The notes under the pieces are model-generated. The model ran no database searches. It had not been told where the DNA came from and worked only from the letters and a program-made list of their open reading frames with translations. The position numbers and the translations under genes were made by a program. From positions 1-35,024 of the forward strand of contig CAMDEX010000031.1 in NCBI GenBank assembly GCA_945897075.1: a stretch of DNA of 35,024 nucleotides, written 5' to 3'. Source of the stretch: Litorilinea aerophila (lineage in GTDB: Bacteria; Chloroflexota; Anaerolineae; Caldilineales; Caldilineaceae). Each line of letters starts with the position of its first letter. Within the stretch, counting starts at the first letter, position 1. Shown in pieces: positions 26,459 to 35,024 of the stretch.

Positions 26459-27781
26459 ATGTCCAGCACAAGAAAACGCTACGCACTCGTTGGCACAGGT
26501 GGCCGGGCGCAAATGTTTATCGACGCGATTCTGCGCGACTATGCAGAATGGAACGAACTGGTCGCCCTCTGCGATCTGAGCCAGACGCGTATGGAGTGGC
26601 ACAACCAGCGCATCGTGGATGTCCACGACGCGGCGGCCCCGCCCACCTACCACGCCGACGATTTCGACCGGATGGTGGCGGAGACGAAGCCGGATGTGGT
26701 CATTGTCACGTCTATGGATTCGACCCATCACATTTATATTTGTCGGGCGATGGAACTGGGCTGCGACGCCATTTCCGAGAAGCCGATGACGATTGACGAC
26801 GCCAAAGCCCGCCAGATTTTCGAGACGATTGAACGCACGGGTCGCCAACTGCGCGTCACCTTCAACTACCGCTATGCGCCCATCGCCACCAAAGTGCGGG
26901 AACTGATTCTGGCCGGCGCGATTGGCCGCCCCCGGGCCGTGGACTTCGAGTGGGTGCTGGACACCCGTCACGGCGCGGATTACTTCCGTCGCTGGCACCG
27001 GGAAAAAGACAAATCGGGCGGGCTGCTCGTCCACAAAGCCACCCACCACTTCGATCTGATCAACTGGTGGATCGGCTCCTATCCCCAGCGGGTCTTTGCG
27101 ATGGGTGATCTCCACTTCTACGGGCGGGAGAACGCGGAGGAGCGGGGTGAGCACTACGACTACGACCGTTACACCGGTATGGAGGCGGCGGCCAACGACC
27201 CCTTTGCCATCCGTCTGGACGAAAACGAATCCCTGCGCGGTCTCTATCTGGAAGCGGAAAAAGAGAGCGGCTACATCCGCGACCGCAACGTCTTTGGCGA
27301 TAACATCAGCGCCGAGGATACAATGAGCGTCACCGCCCGCTACCGCAACGGCGCGATTCTCACCTACTCCCTCATCGCCTACTGCCCCTGGGAAGGCTAC
27401 CGGGCCGCCATCACCGGGGACAGGGGGCGTATCGAAGTGGAGTTGATCGAATCCGTGGGGCGCGCATTTGTGGCGGGCCAGGAGGAGACGCTGGGAGAAG
27501 CAGAGGCCGCGCCGATCCAAAAGGGCAGCAAGCACGTCTGGGTCTTCCCTATGCACGGCACGCCCTACAATGTGGAAATTCCCGAAGGGGTGGGTGGTCA
27601 CGGCGGCGGCGACCGGGTGATGCTGGAGCAGATCTTCCACCCCAACCCGCCGGACGATCCCTTCCACCGGGCGGCCAGCCACATTGACGGCGCGTCTTCC
27701 ATTCTGATGGGCATTGCGGCCAACAAATCTATTGCCAGCGGGCAGGCCGTGAATGTGGACGAGTTGCTGAAATTGCCCTAA
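26459..27781 (+). CDS. Gfo/Idh/MocA-family NAD(P)-dependent oxidoreductase
   Basis: This 440-residue protein begins with a Rossmann fold ([13 protein letters not shown]) and has the family EKP motif as [11 protein letters not shown], the lysine of which is catalytic, followed by [15 protein letters not shown]. Members oxidise or reduce hydroxyl groups of sugars, inositols and amino sugars. The C-terminal domain is longer than usual, with insertions near 220-290. It is monocistronic from its own promoter; it may work with the upstream DapA-like lyase. Confidence 0.87.
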   Translation: MSSTRKRYALVGTGGRAQMFIDAILRDYAEWNELVALCDLSQTRMEWHNQRIVDVHDAAAPPTYHADDFDRMVAETKPDVVIVTSMDSTHHIYICRAMELGCDAISEKPMTIDDAKARQIFETIERTGRQLRVTFNYRYAPIATKVRELILAGAIGRPRAVDFEWVLDTRHGADYFRRWHREKDKSGGLLVHKATHHFDLINWWIGSYPQRVFAMGDLHFYGRENAEERGEHYDYDRYTGMEAAANDPFAIRLDENESLRGLYLEAEKESGYIRDRNVFGDNISAEDTMSVTARYRNGAILTYSLIAYCPWEGYRAAITGDRGRIEVELIESVGRAFVAGQEETLGEAEAAPIQKGSKHVWVFPMHGTPYNVEIPEGVGGHGGGDRVMLEQIFHPNPPDDPFHRAASHIDGASSILMGIAANKSIASGQAVNVDELLKLP

Positions 27782-28038
27782 ATACCCAAAAGCGAAGACT
27801 TAATCAACCCACAACACAACCCAGTCTATTCCTTTAACCTGCGGCGTGGCAACCCACTGTACACTCGACAGGCGCAGGCGACCAGGTGTCTTTTTTGGGG
27901 CAAGCAATCCCAAAAGCCTGTAGGCATAGGCGGCCGAGCGGGTGGATATTGAAAGACCGGGCAGGTGATGGGGCTGTTCTAAAGAGATAGAACGCGGATC
28001 ACGCGGAAAGGGCTGATTTTCGCTGATTTTTTTTGACC

Positions 28039-28071
28039 AGTGGAGACACGCGATGGCGTGTCTCCACTTTT
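28039..28071 (+). terminator. Hairpin terminator candidate
   Basis: AGTGGAGACACGC and GCGTGTCTCCACT form a perfect 13-bp stem with a four-base loop, followed by TTTT. On the opposite strand a run of eight T is also near (8 A in the complement), so it could work in both directions. Confidence 0.65.
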
Positions 28072-28076
28072 GTTTG

Positions 28077-28085
28077 TGGTATACT
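28077..28085 (+). promoter_or_regulatory. Extended -10 promoter element for the DUF433/HigA genes
   Basis: TGGTATACT matches the TGn-TATAAT extended -10 form; no good -35 box precedes it because the terminator hairpin occupies that position. Confidence 0.5.
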
Positions 28086-28133
28086 GTCCTGAAAGATGAG
28101 AGATTATCAGGCGGGAGAAACGGAGAGAGAGGC

Positions 28134-28346
28134 ATGAAAGAAGAACGGCTGCTCGAACGCATCACAATCAACCCCGCAATTTTCGGCGGCAAGCCGATCA
28201 TTCGTGGGCGTCGCCTGGCGGTGGAACACATCCTGGGGATGCTGGCGGCCGGAGACACTGCGGAAACGCTGCTGGCCGGTTATCCGTGGCTGGAAGCGCA
28301 AGACATCCAGGCATGTCTGGTCTATGCCCATCGGCTGGTCCAGTGA
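28134..28346 (+). CDS. DUF433-family protein, probable antitoxin
   Basis: This 70-residue protein matches DUF433: ITINPAIFGGKPIIRGRRLAVEHILGMLAAG followed by AETLLAGYPWLEAQDIQACLVYA, a helix-turn-helix domain. These genes commonly lie upstream of a DUF5615 PIN-like toxin. Here the expected partner is missing, and the stop codon overlaps a truncated higB instead. GGAGAGAG precedes the ATG. Confidence 0.85.
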   Translation: MKEERLLERITINPAIFGGKPIIRGRRLAVEHILGMLAAGDTAETLLAGYPWLEAQDIQACLVYAHRLVQ

Positions 28347-28453
28347 GAATCATTGCCCTGCGTACCCTCCGAGAATTTTGGCAGAACCACGCGGATGCAG
28401 AACAACCGTTACGTGTCTGGTATGACAAGGCCAAAGGGGCAAAGGTGAATTAG
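28343..28453 (+). pseudogene. higB: Truncated HigB-family toxin remnant
   Basis: A 36-codon frame from a GTG overlapping the DUF433 stop (GTGA) encodes VRIIALRTLREFWQNHADAE... up to WYDKAKGA, which is the N-terminal third of HigB-type mRNA interferases (about 95-100 residues). The catalytic C-terminal part is absent. The sequence then jumps directly to AAAGGTGAATTAGT, which is the ribosome site region of higA, consistent with an internal deletion of about 170-190 bases that spared the antitoxin gene. Confidence 0.75.
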
Positions 28454-28454
28454 T

Positions 28455-28829
28455 ATGGAGATAAGACCGATCCGATCAGAAGCAGATCACGAAGCAGCCT
28501 TGCAGGAAATTGACCGCCTGTGGGGATCCCCTTTTGGCTCTCCCGAAGGAGATAAAATGGACGTGCTGGTCACTCTGGTTGAGGCTTATGAGGAAAAGCA
28601 TTACCCGATTCCACCGCCCGACCCGATTGAGGCGATTCTTCATACCGTTGAGAGTCAAGGCATGACTTGGCGCGATCTGGAACCCTATTTGGGGTCGCAG
28701 GCGCGCATCGCAGAGGTTCTCAATCGCCGACGGGCCTTGACGCTGGATATGATTCGCAACTTGCAGAGTGGCCTGGGAATCGCTGCTGATATTCTGGTAC
28801 AACCCTATGAACTTCAGCCAGTGTCGTGA
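28455..28829 (+). CDS. higA: HigA-family antitoxin with helix-turn-helix
   Basis: This 124-residue protein closely follows the HigA pattern: EIRPIRSEADHEAALQEID at the start, VTLVEAYEEKHYPIPPPDP in the middle, and a C-terminal XRE-type helix-turn-helix (WRDLEPYLGSQARIAEVLNR) ending with LVQPYEL. It would normally neutralise HigB and repress the operon. With higB deleted it is an orphan antitoxin. AAAGGTG lies seven bases before the ATG. Confidence 0.88.
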   Translation: MEIRPIRSEADHEAALQEIDRLWGSPFGSPEGDKMDVLVTLVEAYEEKHYPIPPPDPIEAILHTVESQGMTWRDLEPYLGSQARIAEVLNRRRALTLDMIRNLQSGLGIAADILVQPYELQPVS

Positions 28830-28848
28830 ACGGATTGGGGTAAGGGTC

Positions 28849-28909
28849 GTTGGGTTCTCCCATCGCTTGTTGAACGGGAGGCAATGCTTCTTTGCCGGGA
28901 GAACCCAAC
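28849..28909. repeat. Intergenic inverted repeat, GTTGGGTTCTCCC family
   Basis: GTTGGGTTCTCCC and GGGAGAACCCAAC are perfect 13-bp arms around a 35-base loop. No T-tract follows; no target duplication was found. Confidence 0.75.
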
Positions 28910-28978
28910 CTACGAATCCCATCCGCGTCAATCCGTCCAATCGGTGCCATCCGCGTTCCATCTCTTTCGGAGGCAGCT

Positions 28979-30628
28979 ATGCCCCAACGCCAACCCATGT
29001 CCAGCGTCGACCGTTCCTGGCTGATGATGGACGGCCCCACCAATCGCACGATTATCAACGGTTTCTGGCTCTTCGACCAGCCGGTGGACTATGACCGGGT
29101 GCTGGCTGTGCTGGCCGAGCGGATGCTGGTCTATGACCGTTTCCGCCAGCGCATCGTCGAGACAACGGGTCCGCTGGGTGGGACCTGGTGGGAGGACGAC
29201 CCCCACTTCGACGTCCGCTCCCATCTGCACCACATCGCCCTGCCCAACCCGGGCGACAAGGCCAGTCTGCAAGAGTTGATGGCCGAGTTGATCGTCCAGC
29301 CCCTTGACCGCTCCCGCCCGCTCTGGGATTTCTACCTTATCGACAACTACCGGGGCGGCAATGTGCTCTTCGGGCGCATCCACCACTGCGTGGGCGACGG
29401 CGCGGCGCTGGTGCAGGTGCTGCTTTCGCTGACCGACACAGCGCCGGACGGGATATTTACTGGCGGGCCAAAGCGGCGGAGACGCCACGGCTGGAATCCA
29501 CTGCGCCCGCTGCTGAAGGGTGCCTCCCAGGCGGTCAACGCCGCGGTGCAGTTGGGCGGCGGTCTGGTCTCGGGCGGGCTGGAACTGTTGAGCAAACCGG
29601 AACAATTGCTGGAACTGCTGGGCGAAGGCGGACGGCTGGCCGGACAGGTGGCCGCTGTGCTGGCCAAACTGGCGCTGATGCCCACCGACGAAAAGACTCT
29701 TTTTCAGGGCGAGTTGGGCGTTGCCAAACGGGTGGCCTGGTCCGAACCGATCAGCCTGGAAGATGTGAAACTGGTCAAAACTGTGATGGGCGCGACGGTC
29801 AACGACGTGCTGATGGCCGCCCTGACCGGCGGGCTGCGCAACTATCTGCTGGAACGCGGCGATCACCCGGACGGCAAAGATATCCGGGCGATGGTGCCCG
29901 TCAACATCCGGGGCGAGGCCGCTTCGCCGGAATTGGGCAACAAATTTGCGCTGATCTACCTTTCCCTGCCTGTGGGCATGGCCGATTCCCTGGAGCGGCT
30001 GTTCGAGGTCAAGCGGCGTATGGACGCCATCAAAGCCTCGCCGGAGGCGCTGATCACCTACCAGATTCTTTCCGGCGTGGGGCGCACACCTGGCGAGCTG
30101 GCAACCCTCATCACCCGCTACTTTGCCGCCAAAGCCAGCGCGGTGTTGACGAATGTGCCCGGCCCGCAGCAGAAGCTCTACTTTGCAGGCAGGCGTTTCG
30201 ACACAATGGTTTTTTGGGTGCCCCAGTCGGGCAGCATCGGCCTGGGGCTGAGCATCTACAGCTACGCCGGCGAAGTGACGATTGGGGTCATCACCGACGA
30301 GAAGCTGGTGCCCGACCCCGACCGCATCGTGCAGGGCTTTGTGGACGAGTTCAACCGGCTGCTGGCCCTGGCCCGTCTGCCCGCAGCCGAAGAAGCTGCG
30401 CGCCGGGTTCAGGTCAAAGCAGAGACGGGCGTCCAGGAAATTCCCATCCAGAGCGAACGTTCACCGGAAGCAGCCATTGCCGATCTTCTCGGCCAACTGC
30501 GCGCAACCAGCGACGATCCCGAACCTCACCGCTGCGCCGCCACGACGAAGGCAGGAACTCGTTGTAGAAACCGACGGAGCGCAGAGTCAGTGTATTGTCA
30601 TTTGCACAACCCCTCAGAGGTTGTGTGA
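28979..30628 (+). CDS. Wax ester synthase/diacylglycerol acyltransferase (WS/DGAT) with a Cys-His tail
   Basis: This 549-residue acyltransferase has the catalytic HHxxxDG motif in RIHHCVGDGAAL and the usual N-terminal DRSWLMMDGPTN. The family makes wax esters or triacylglycerols from acyl-CoA at the membrane or lipid-body surface. Residues of about 516-543 are an added module with C519, C529, C540 and H543, spaced like a small zinc-binding domain and preceded by a variable linker; WS/DGAT proteins do not normally carry it. The start is the ATG 28979 with GGAGG five bases upstream. The stop overlaps the next start by one base. Confidence 0.87.
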   Translation: MPQRQPMSSVDRSWLMMDGPTNRTIINGFWLFDQPVDYDRVLAVLAERMLVYDRFRQRIVETTGPLGGTWWEDDPHFDVRSHLHHIALPNPGDKASLQELMAELIVQPLDRSRPLWDFYLIDNYRGGNVLFGRIHHCVGDGAALVQVLLSLTDTAPDGIFTGGPKRRRRHGWNPLRPLLKGASQAVNAAVQLGGGLVSGGLELLSKPEQLLELLGEGGRLAGQVAAVLAKLALMPTDEKTLFQGELGVAKRVAWSEPISLEDVKLVKTVMGATVNDVLMAALTGGLRNYLLERGDHPDGKDIRAMVPVNIRGEAASPELGNKFALIYLSLPVGMADSLERLFEVKRRMDAIKASPEALITYQILSGVGRTPGELATLITRYFAAKASAVLTNVPGPQQKLYFAGRRFDTMVFWVPQSGSIGLGLSIYSYAGEVTIGVITDEKLVPDPDRIVQGFVDEFNRLLALARLPAAEEAARRVQVKAETGVQEIPIQSERSPEAAIADLLGQLRATSDDPEPHRCAATTKAGTRCRNRRSAESVYCHLHNPSEVV

Positions 30629-31197
30629 TGACCGTTCAGAAACTCTACTGTTATGTGGATGAAACGGGCCAGGACACCAAAGGGGAGAGTTTTATCGTGT
30701 CCGTTATTGTTACCCAAGAGGATCGTGAACAGCTTGTCCAATTGGTGGAGACAGTGGAGCAGGAATCGGGCAAAAAGGCGACCAAATGGCATAAGACCGC
30801 CAAAGAAATCAAACAGCGTTTCGTTGAACAACTCTTCCAGAATCAAAGCCTGCAACGAAAGATATACTATTCCTCCTACCGCAACACCTCAACTTACCAG
30901 GAACTCACTGTACTCACTATCGCTGCTGCCATTCACGTCACCAAACGTCAGGCCAATTATAAGGCATCAATTTTCATCGACGGCTTACAAAAGTCAGAAA
31001 TTATGGTTGTAAGCGCCAAACTCAGAAAAATTGGCGTGAATACAGAAAAGGTAAGAGGTGTGCGTGATGAGAGTCACGTTCTTATCAGATTGGCCGATGG
31101 GATAGCCGGTTTCATCCGTGAATATGAGGAGGGGAGAGAATATGCCATCGTCCTCTATACGCTTGCGATCAAAAACGGCATACTCATTGAAGTCTAA
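30628..31197 (+). CDS. DUF3800-domain protein
   Basis: This 189-residue protein matches DUF3800: YCYVDETGQDTKGESFIVSV at the start, an acidic FIDG in the middle and the LADGIAGFI segment near the end, an RNase H-like arrangement of acidic residues. The function is unknown; the family is scattered and often near mobile or defence genes. Its GC content is clearly lower than that of its neighbours, suggesting recent transfer. It starts one base inside the WS/DGAT stop (TGATG), and a structured RNA-like segment follows. Confidence 0.85.
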   Translation: MTVQKLYCYVDETGQDTKGESFIVSVIVTQEDREQLVQLVETVEQESGKKATKWHKTAKEIKQRFVEQLFQNQSLQRKIYYSSYRNTSTYQELTVLTIAAAIHVTKRQANYKASIFIDGLQKSEIMVVSAKLRKIGVNTEKVRGVRDESHVLIRLADGIAGFIREYEEGREYAIVLYTLAIKNGILIEV

Positions 31198-31210
31198 CAG
31201 AAAATAGGCA

Positions 31211-31320
31211 GAAAAAACCCACTTAGCAAATGCCAGAGGTGGGAGCAACCTAGACTGAAATGCGCCCGAAGGCTTCTTTCAGACACCCGCCCGTACGGGA
31301 AGTATTCGGTTGTGATTTAG
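31211..31320 (+). ncRNA. Structured RNA-like segment after the DUF3800 gene
   Basis: Three hairpins are visible in series. The first is CCCACTT/AGGTGGG (31218-31224 with 31237-31243). The second is CTGAAA/TTTCAG (31255-31260 with 31277-31282) enclosing GCC-CGAA-GGC, a tetraloop. The third is CACCCG/CGG-GTG (31284-31289 with 31307-31314) enclosing CCC-GTAC-GGG. Published comparative work described several DUF3800-associated RNA motifs; this may be one of them. I cannot test for covariation. Confidence 0.5.
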
Positions 31321-31433
31321 GGAAAGTATAGCATCTTCGGCAGAATTTTTCAAGTAGGATAAAGAGTGAAGATCTCAAAACGATTCAGCACTCTCTTTCA
31401 CCCTTACTCATCCCCTTTGGAGAACTTCAACTT

Positions 31434-32812
<1,379 letters not shown>

Positions 32813-32813
<1 letters not shown>

Positions 32814-32868
32814 TTGGGAGATTAGAGATTGGAGATTGGACTCGTCTAATCTCCAATCTCTAATCTCT
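32813..32868. repeat. Intergenic palindrome, GAGATTAGGAGATTGG-word family
   Basis: ATTGGGAGATTAGAGATTGG is mirrored by TCTAATCTCCAATCTCTAAT. Confidence 0.8.
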
Positions 32869-32897
32869 CCACCCCACCGACCCAACGAGACAACACA

Positions 32898-34067
32898 ATG
32901 CCCCTCGACATCACCGCCATCCGCCGCGAAGTACCGGCGACGCTGACCAGCGCCTATCTGAACGCAGGCACGAATGGCCCGCTCCCCCGCGGCGCGGCTG
33001 CGGCCATTGCGGAAGCCAACCAAAGCCAGTTGAGCGCAGGACGTATCGGCCCTGGCATCTACGAAAAGTCCGTCGCCGTCTCTGACGACCTGCGCAGCCA
33101 CTTCGCCCGGCTGCTGGGCGCGGACGACGACGAAATCGCCCTGACCCATCACACCACCGACGGCATGAACATTGCGATCTGGGGGCAACGTTACCAGGTG
33201 GGCGATGAAATCGTCACCACTTCGCTGGAACATCCCGGCGGTTTCATGCCCGTCTACGTGGCGGCCAAACGCTACGGCGTGACGGTGCGCGTCGTGCCTG
33301 TGGAGATTACCGACGACGGAGTGACGACCGCCGAGAAGGTCATCGCGGCCATCACCCCGCGCACCCGGCTGGTCGTCGTCTCCCACGTCTCGTGGAAGAG
33401 CGGCGTTGTGTTGCCGTTGACACCGATTGCCGAAAAAGTTCACGCGCTGGGCGGTCTGCTCGCCGTGGACGCCGCCCAGAGCGCGGGCGCGATTGCGGTG
33501 GATGTGCGGGCGCTGGATGTGGATTACTATGCGATCCCCGGCCAGAAGTGGCTGTGCGGGCCGGACGGGGTGGGCGCGCTCTACGTGCGTCAAGAGCGGC
33601 TGCTGGAGACCCAACAGACCTTCGCCGGCTTTGCTGCCCTGCGCGACGGCGCGGCCTATGACAACGGCGGCAACTACTTGCCCGGTCTCACGGCCAAACG
33701 CTTCGAAGTGGGCACTGTCTATCCGCCCACACTGGCGGGAATGCTGGCGAGTTTGCAATGGTTGGAGGCGTTGGGACATACCGCCATCTATGACCGCGTC
33801 CAGGCCATCACCGCCCACTGCCGGGAAACCATGGCCGCCATCCCCGGCGTCACTGTCTATACACCGCCCAACCAGGCCGGGCTGACCAGTTTCAATATCG
33901 AAGGCGTGGACCCGGTGCAGGCCGCGGCCCGGCTGGGGGAGATGGGTGTATTGATCCGCTCGGTCTCCAATCCGAATCTGCTACGCGTTTCGACGAGTTT
34001 TTACAATGACGAGTCGGATGTGGAGAAGTTGCGGCGGGGGATCGAGGAAATAATCAGTGAGCGGTGA
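32898..34067 (+). CDS. Class V aminotransferase/cysteine desulfurase-family protein
   Basis: This 389-residue PLP enzyme has the Schiff-base lysine in YAIPGQKWLCGPDGVGALYV (Lys217) and the AVDAAQSAGAIAVDV segment with the PLP-binding Asp. THHTTDGMNIAIWG and SLEHPGGFMPVY are the other cofactor regions. The family includes desulfurases, isopenicillin N epimerase-like and kynureninase-like enzymes. The sulfur-accepting cysteine loop typical of IscS is not evident, so a true desulfurase role is uncertain. It is not an obvious LysN. Confidence 0.83.
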   Translation: MPLDITAIRREVPATLTSAYLNAGTNGPLPRGAAAAIAEANQSQLSAGRIGPGIYEKSVAVSDDLRSHFARLLGADDDEIALTHHTTDGMNIAIWGQRYQVGDEIVTTSLEHPGGFMPVYVAAKRYGVTVRVVPVEITDDGVTTAEKVIAAITPRTRLVVVSHVSWKSGVVLPLTPIAEKVHALGGLLAVDAAQSAGAIAVDVRALDVDYYAIPGQKWLCGPDGVGALYVRQERLLETQQTFAGFAALRDGAAYDNGGNYLPGLTAKRFEVGTVYPPTLAGMLASLQWLEALGHTAIYDRVQAITAHCRETMAAIPGVTVYTPPNQAGLTSFNIEGVDPVQAAARLGEMGVLIRSVSNPNLLRVSTSFYNDESDVEKLRRGIEEIISER

Positions 34068-34091
34068 GCAGTTTTGTAGGTCGAAGGCATG

Positions 34092-34186
34092 AAGAATAGA
34101 ACGCGGAGGACGCGGAAAAGGCGGATACACGCGGATAAAAAATCTGCGTAAATCTGTGGTTTCTGCGAAATCTGCGTTCTATTCTT
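34092..34186. repeat. Intergenic palindrome, CGCGGA/CTGCG-word family
   Basis: AAGAATAGAACGC and GCGTTCTATTCTT are perfect 13-bp outer arms; inner CGCGGATAAAAAATCTGCG pairs again. It lies between convergent genes and may terminate both. Confidence 0.75.
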
Positions 34187-34192
34187 GCCCTA

Positions 34193-34816
34193 TCAGTGGC
34201 GCACAGGCCCCGGCAGATAGTTGGCTGCGGTCAGCCGGTCGCGCAGATTGGCCCGCGCCCGGCTTAAGCGGGACTTGACTGTGCCCAAGGGCAAGCCCAG
34301 CAGTGCGGCGGCTTCGCTGTAGTCGTAGCCCATCACATCCACCAGCATCACCACTTCTTTGTGCCAGGGCGAAAGCTCGGCGATGACGCCGCGCAGAAAG
34401 TCGCGCTGCTCGTGGCGCAGGGCCATCCGCTCCGGGTCGTTGCTGCTGCGGGTATCGGGCATTTCGGTATAGGATTCTTCCAGCATAGCGTCCAGACTGA
34501 CGGAGGGGCGGCGTTTCTGGCGGCGCAGATGGTCGTAGCAGGTGTTGGTGACGATGCGCAGCAGCCAGGCGCGGAAGTTGCCATCCTCAAAGTTGGGGAT
34601 AGCCTTGTAGACTTTGATCAGCGCGTCCTGCACCGCGTCGGCAGCCGCCTCTTCGGTGCACAGAATGTGGCGGGCCACCCGTTCGGCCGCGGCCCGGTAG
34701 GTATCGCACAGGTGACAAAAGGCGGATTCGTCGCCGGCCCGGGCTGCGTGGATGGTGGCGGTCATCTCCAGGGCCAGCGCGCTGCCGGGATAGAATCGGG
34801 TCGTTGCCAGGCTCAT
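34193..34816 (-). CDS. ECF-type RNA polymerase sigma factor
   Basis: This 207-residue sigma factor has region 2 (DAVQDALIKVYKAIPNF, FRAWLLRIVTNTCYDHLRR) and region 4 (YDYSEAAALLGLPLGTVKSR, LSRARANLRDRL), as expected for extracytoplasmic-function sigmas. Start: the ATG at 34814-34816 with AAAGGAG seven bases upstream; a TTG two codons earlier is possible. No anti-sigma gene is visible in the window, although one would lie downstream (minus strand) where the palindrome and an aminotransferase are found instead. Regulon unknown. Confidence 0.9.
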   Translation of the reverse strand: MSLATTRFYPGSALALEMTATIHAARAGDESAFCHLCDTYRAAAERVARHILCTEEAAADAVQDALIKVYKAIPNFEDGNFRAWLLRIVTNTCYDHLRRQKRRPSVSLDAMLEESYTEMPDTRSSNDPERMALRHEQRDFLRGVIAELSPWHKEVVMLVDVMGYDYSEAAALLGLPLGTVKSRLSRARANLRDRLTAANYLPGPVRH

Positions 34817-35000
34817 CGCCAAACTCCTTTCGGGTCACAAATGGGGCGATGGTTATCATTGCGGCCACTCGCCAAACCTGTCACCATATTTTTGTTCAAA
34901 CAGAAGCAAAATCTATCGGTTTTATTCAAACGGACGGCATTTCTATGCCCAAAAGTTCTGAACATTGCTGCCAAAATCCGTGATTCGGCCTGAAATCGGC

Positions 35001-35006
35001 TATAAT
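35001..35006 (+). promoter_or_regulatory. Possible -10 box at the window edge
   Basis: A perfect TATAAT lies 18 bases before the end of the window. No -35 match precedes it, and the gene it would serve is outside. The rest of 34817-35000 holds no recognised feature. Confidence 0.3.
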
Positions 35007-35024
35007 GAGAAAACTTCATTCGAG

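Larger units (their letters stand above)
27782..28133. other. Intergenic region of about 350 bases
   Basis: I see no gene here. It contains an ACGCGGATCACGCGGAAA repeat stretch (27990-28030), a strong hairpin (28039-28068) and an extended -10 box (28077-28085). The stretch 27780-27980 is unexplained and may be a decayed sequence. Confidence 0.5.

Noticed and set aside
27916-27965. tRNA-like stretch (GGCCGAGCGGGTGG resembling a Ser/Leu tRNA D-arm)
   Set aside because: No acceptor stem, no anticodon stem of proper length and no TTCGAAT-type T-loop follow; treated as chance similarity.

Overview
The window is about 35 kb of GC-rich bacterial chromosome. I read it as Chloroflexota (Anaerolineae/Caldilineae-like) because of the bacterial LysW-type lysine pathway, a carotenoid operon with a two-domain CrtYcd-type lycopene cyclase and a cytochrome P450, and intergenic gaps filled with small palindromes. 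This placement is an inference: there is no rRNA or tRNA in the window to anchor it.

Layout. 100-753 is a phosphoribosyltransferase. 865-5855 (minus strand) is a carotenoid operon transcribed crtB, crtI, P450, crtYcd from a good promoter at 5953-5981. 6165-8145 is a nucleotidyltransferase overlapping a phosphotransferase/kinase-fold protein. 8231-22827 (plus strand) is the LysW (alpha-aminoadipate) lysine cluster: homocitrate synthase, homoaconitase large and small subunits, homoisocitrate dehydrogenase, LysW, LysX, LysY, LysZ and LysJ. It is interleaved with unrelated genes (Uma2, NUDIX, GNAT, DinB, PlsY, DUF402, a membrane protein). LysK and a clear LysN are absent from the window. 22918-31197 is accessory: a VapBC-like pair, a MITE, a nucleotidyltransferase, a DapA-family protein, a Gfo/Idh/MocA oxidoreductase, DUF433, a broken higB with intact higA, a WS/DGAT acyltransferase and DUF3800 followed by a structured RNA-like region. 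31434-34816 has a GH4 glycosidase, a class V aminotransferase and, on the minus strand, an ECF sigma factor.

Main discovery candidate: immediately upstream of homocitrate synthase there is a complete leader-peptide attenuator. It has a sigma70-type promoter (8231-8259), an 18-residue ORF with six lysine codons in a span of eight (8296-8352), a 12-bp Rho-independent terminator with a T-tract (8395-8429), and an 11-bp antiterminator (8352-8362 with 8405-8415) that cannot coexist with it. This would let charged tRNA-Lys supply control entry into the lysine cluster.

Other points of interest: LysJ has no start codon of its own and is fused in frame to a four-helix-bundle (S23-type) protein whose gene sits between the two arms of a dispersed palindrome. 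A GNAT gene carries two in-frame copies of another palindromic repeat. Many gaps carry palindromes whose arms are built from short iterated words. The homoisocitrate dehydrogenase has a hydrophobic residue where Thermus HICDH has its substrate-determining Arg.
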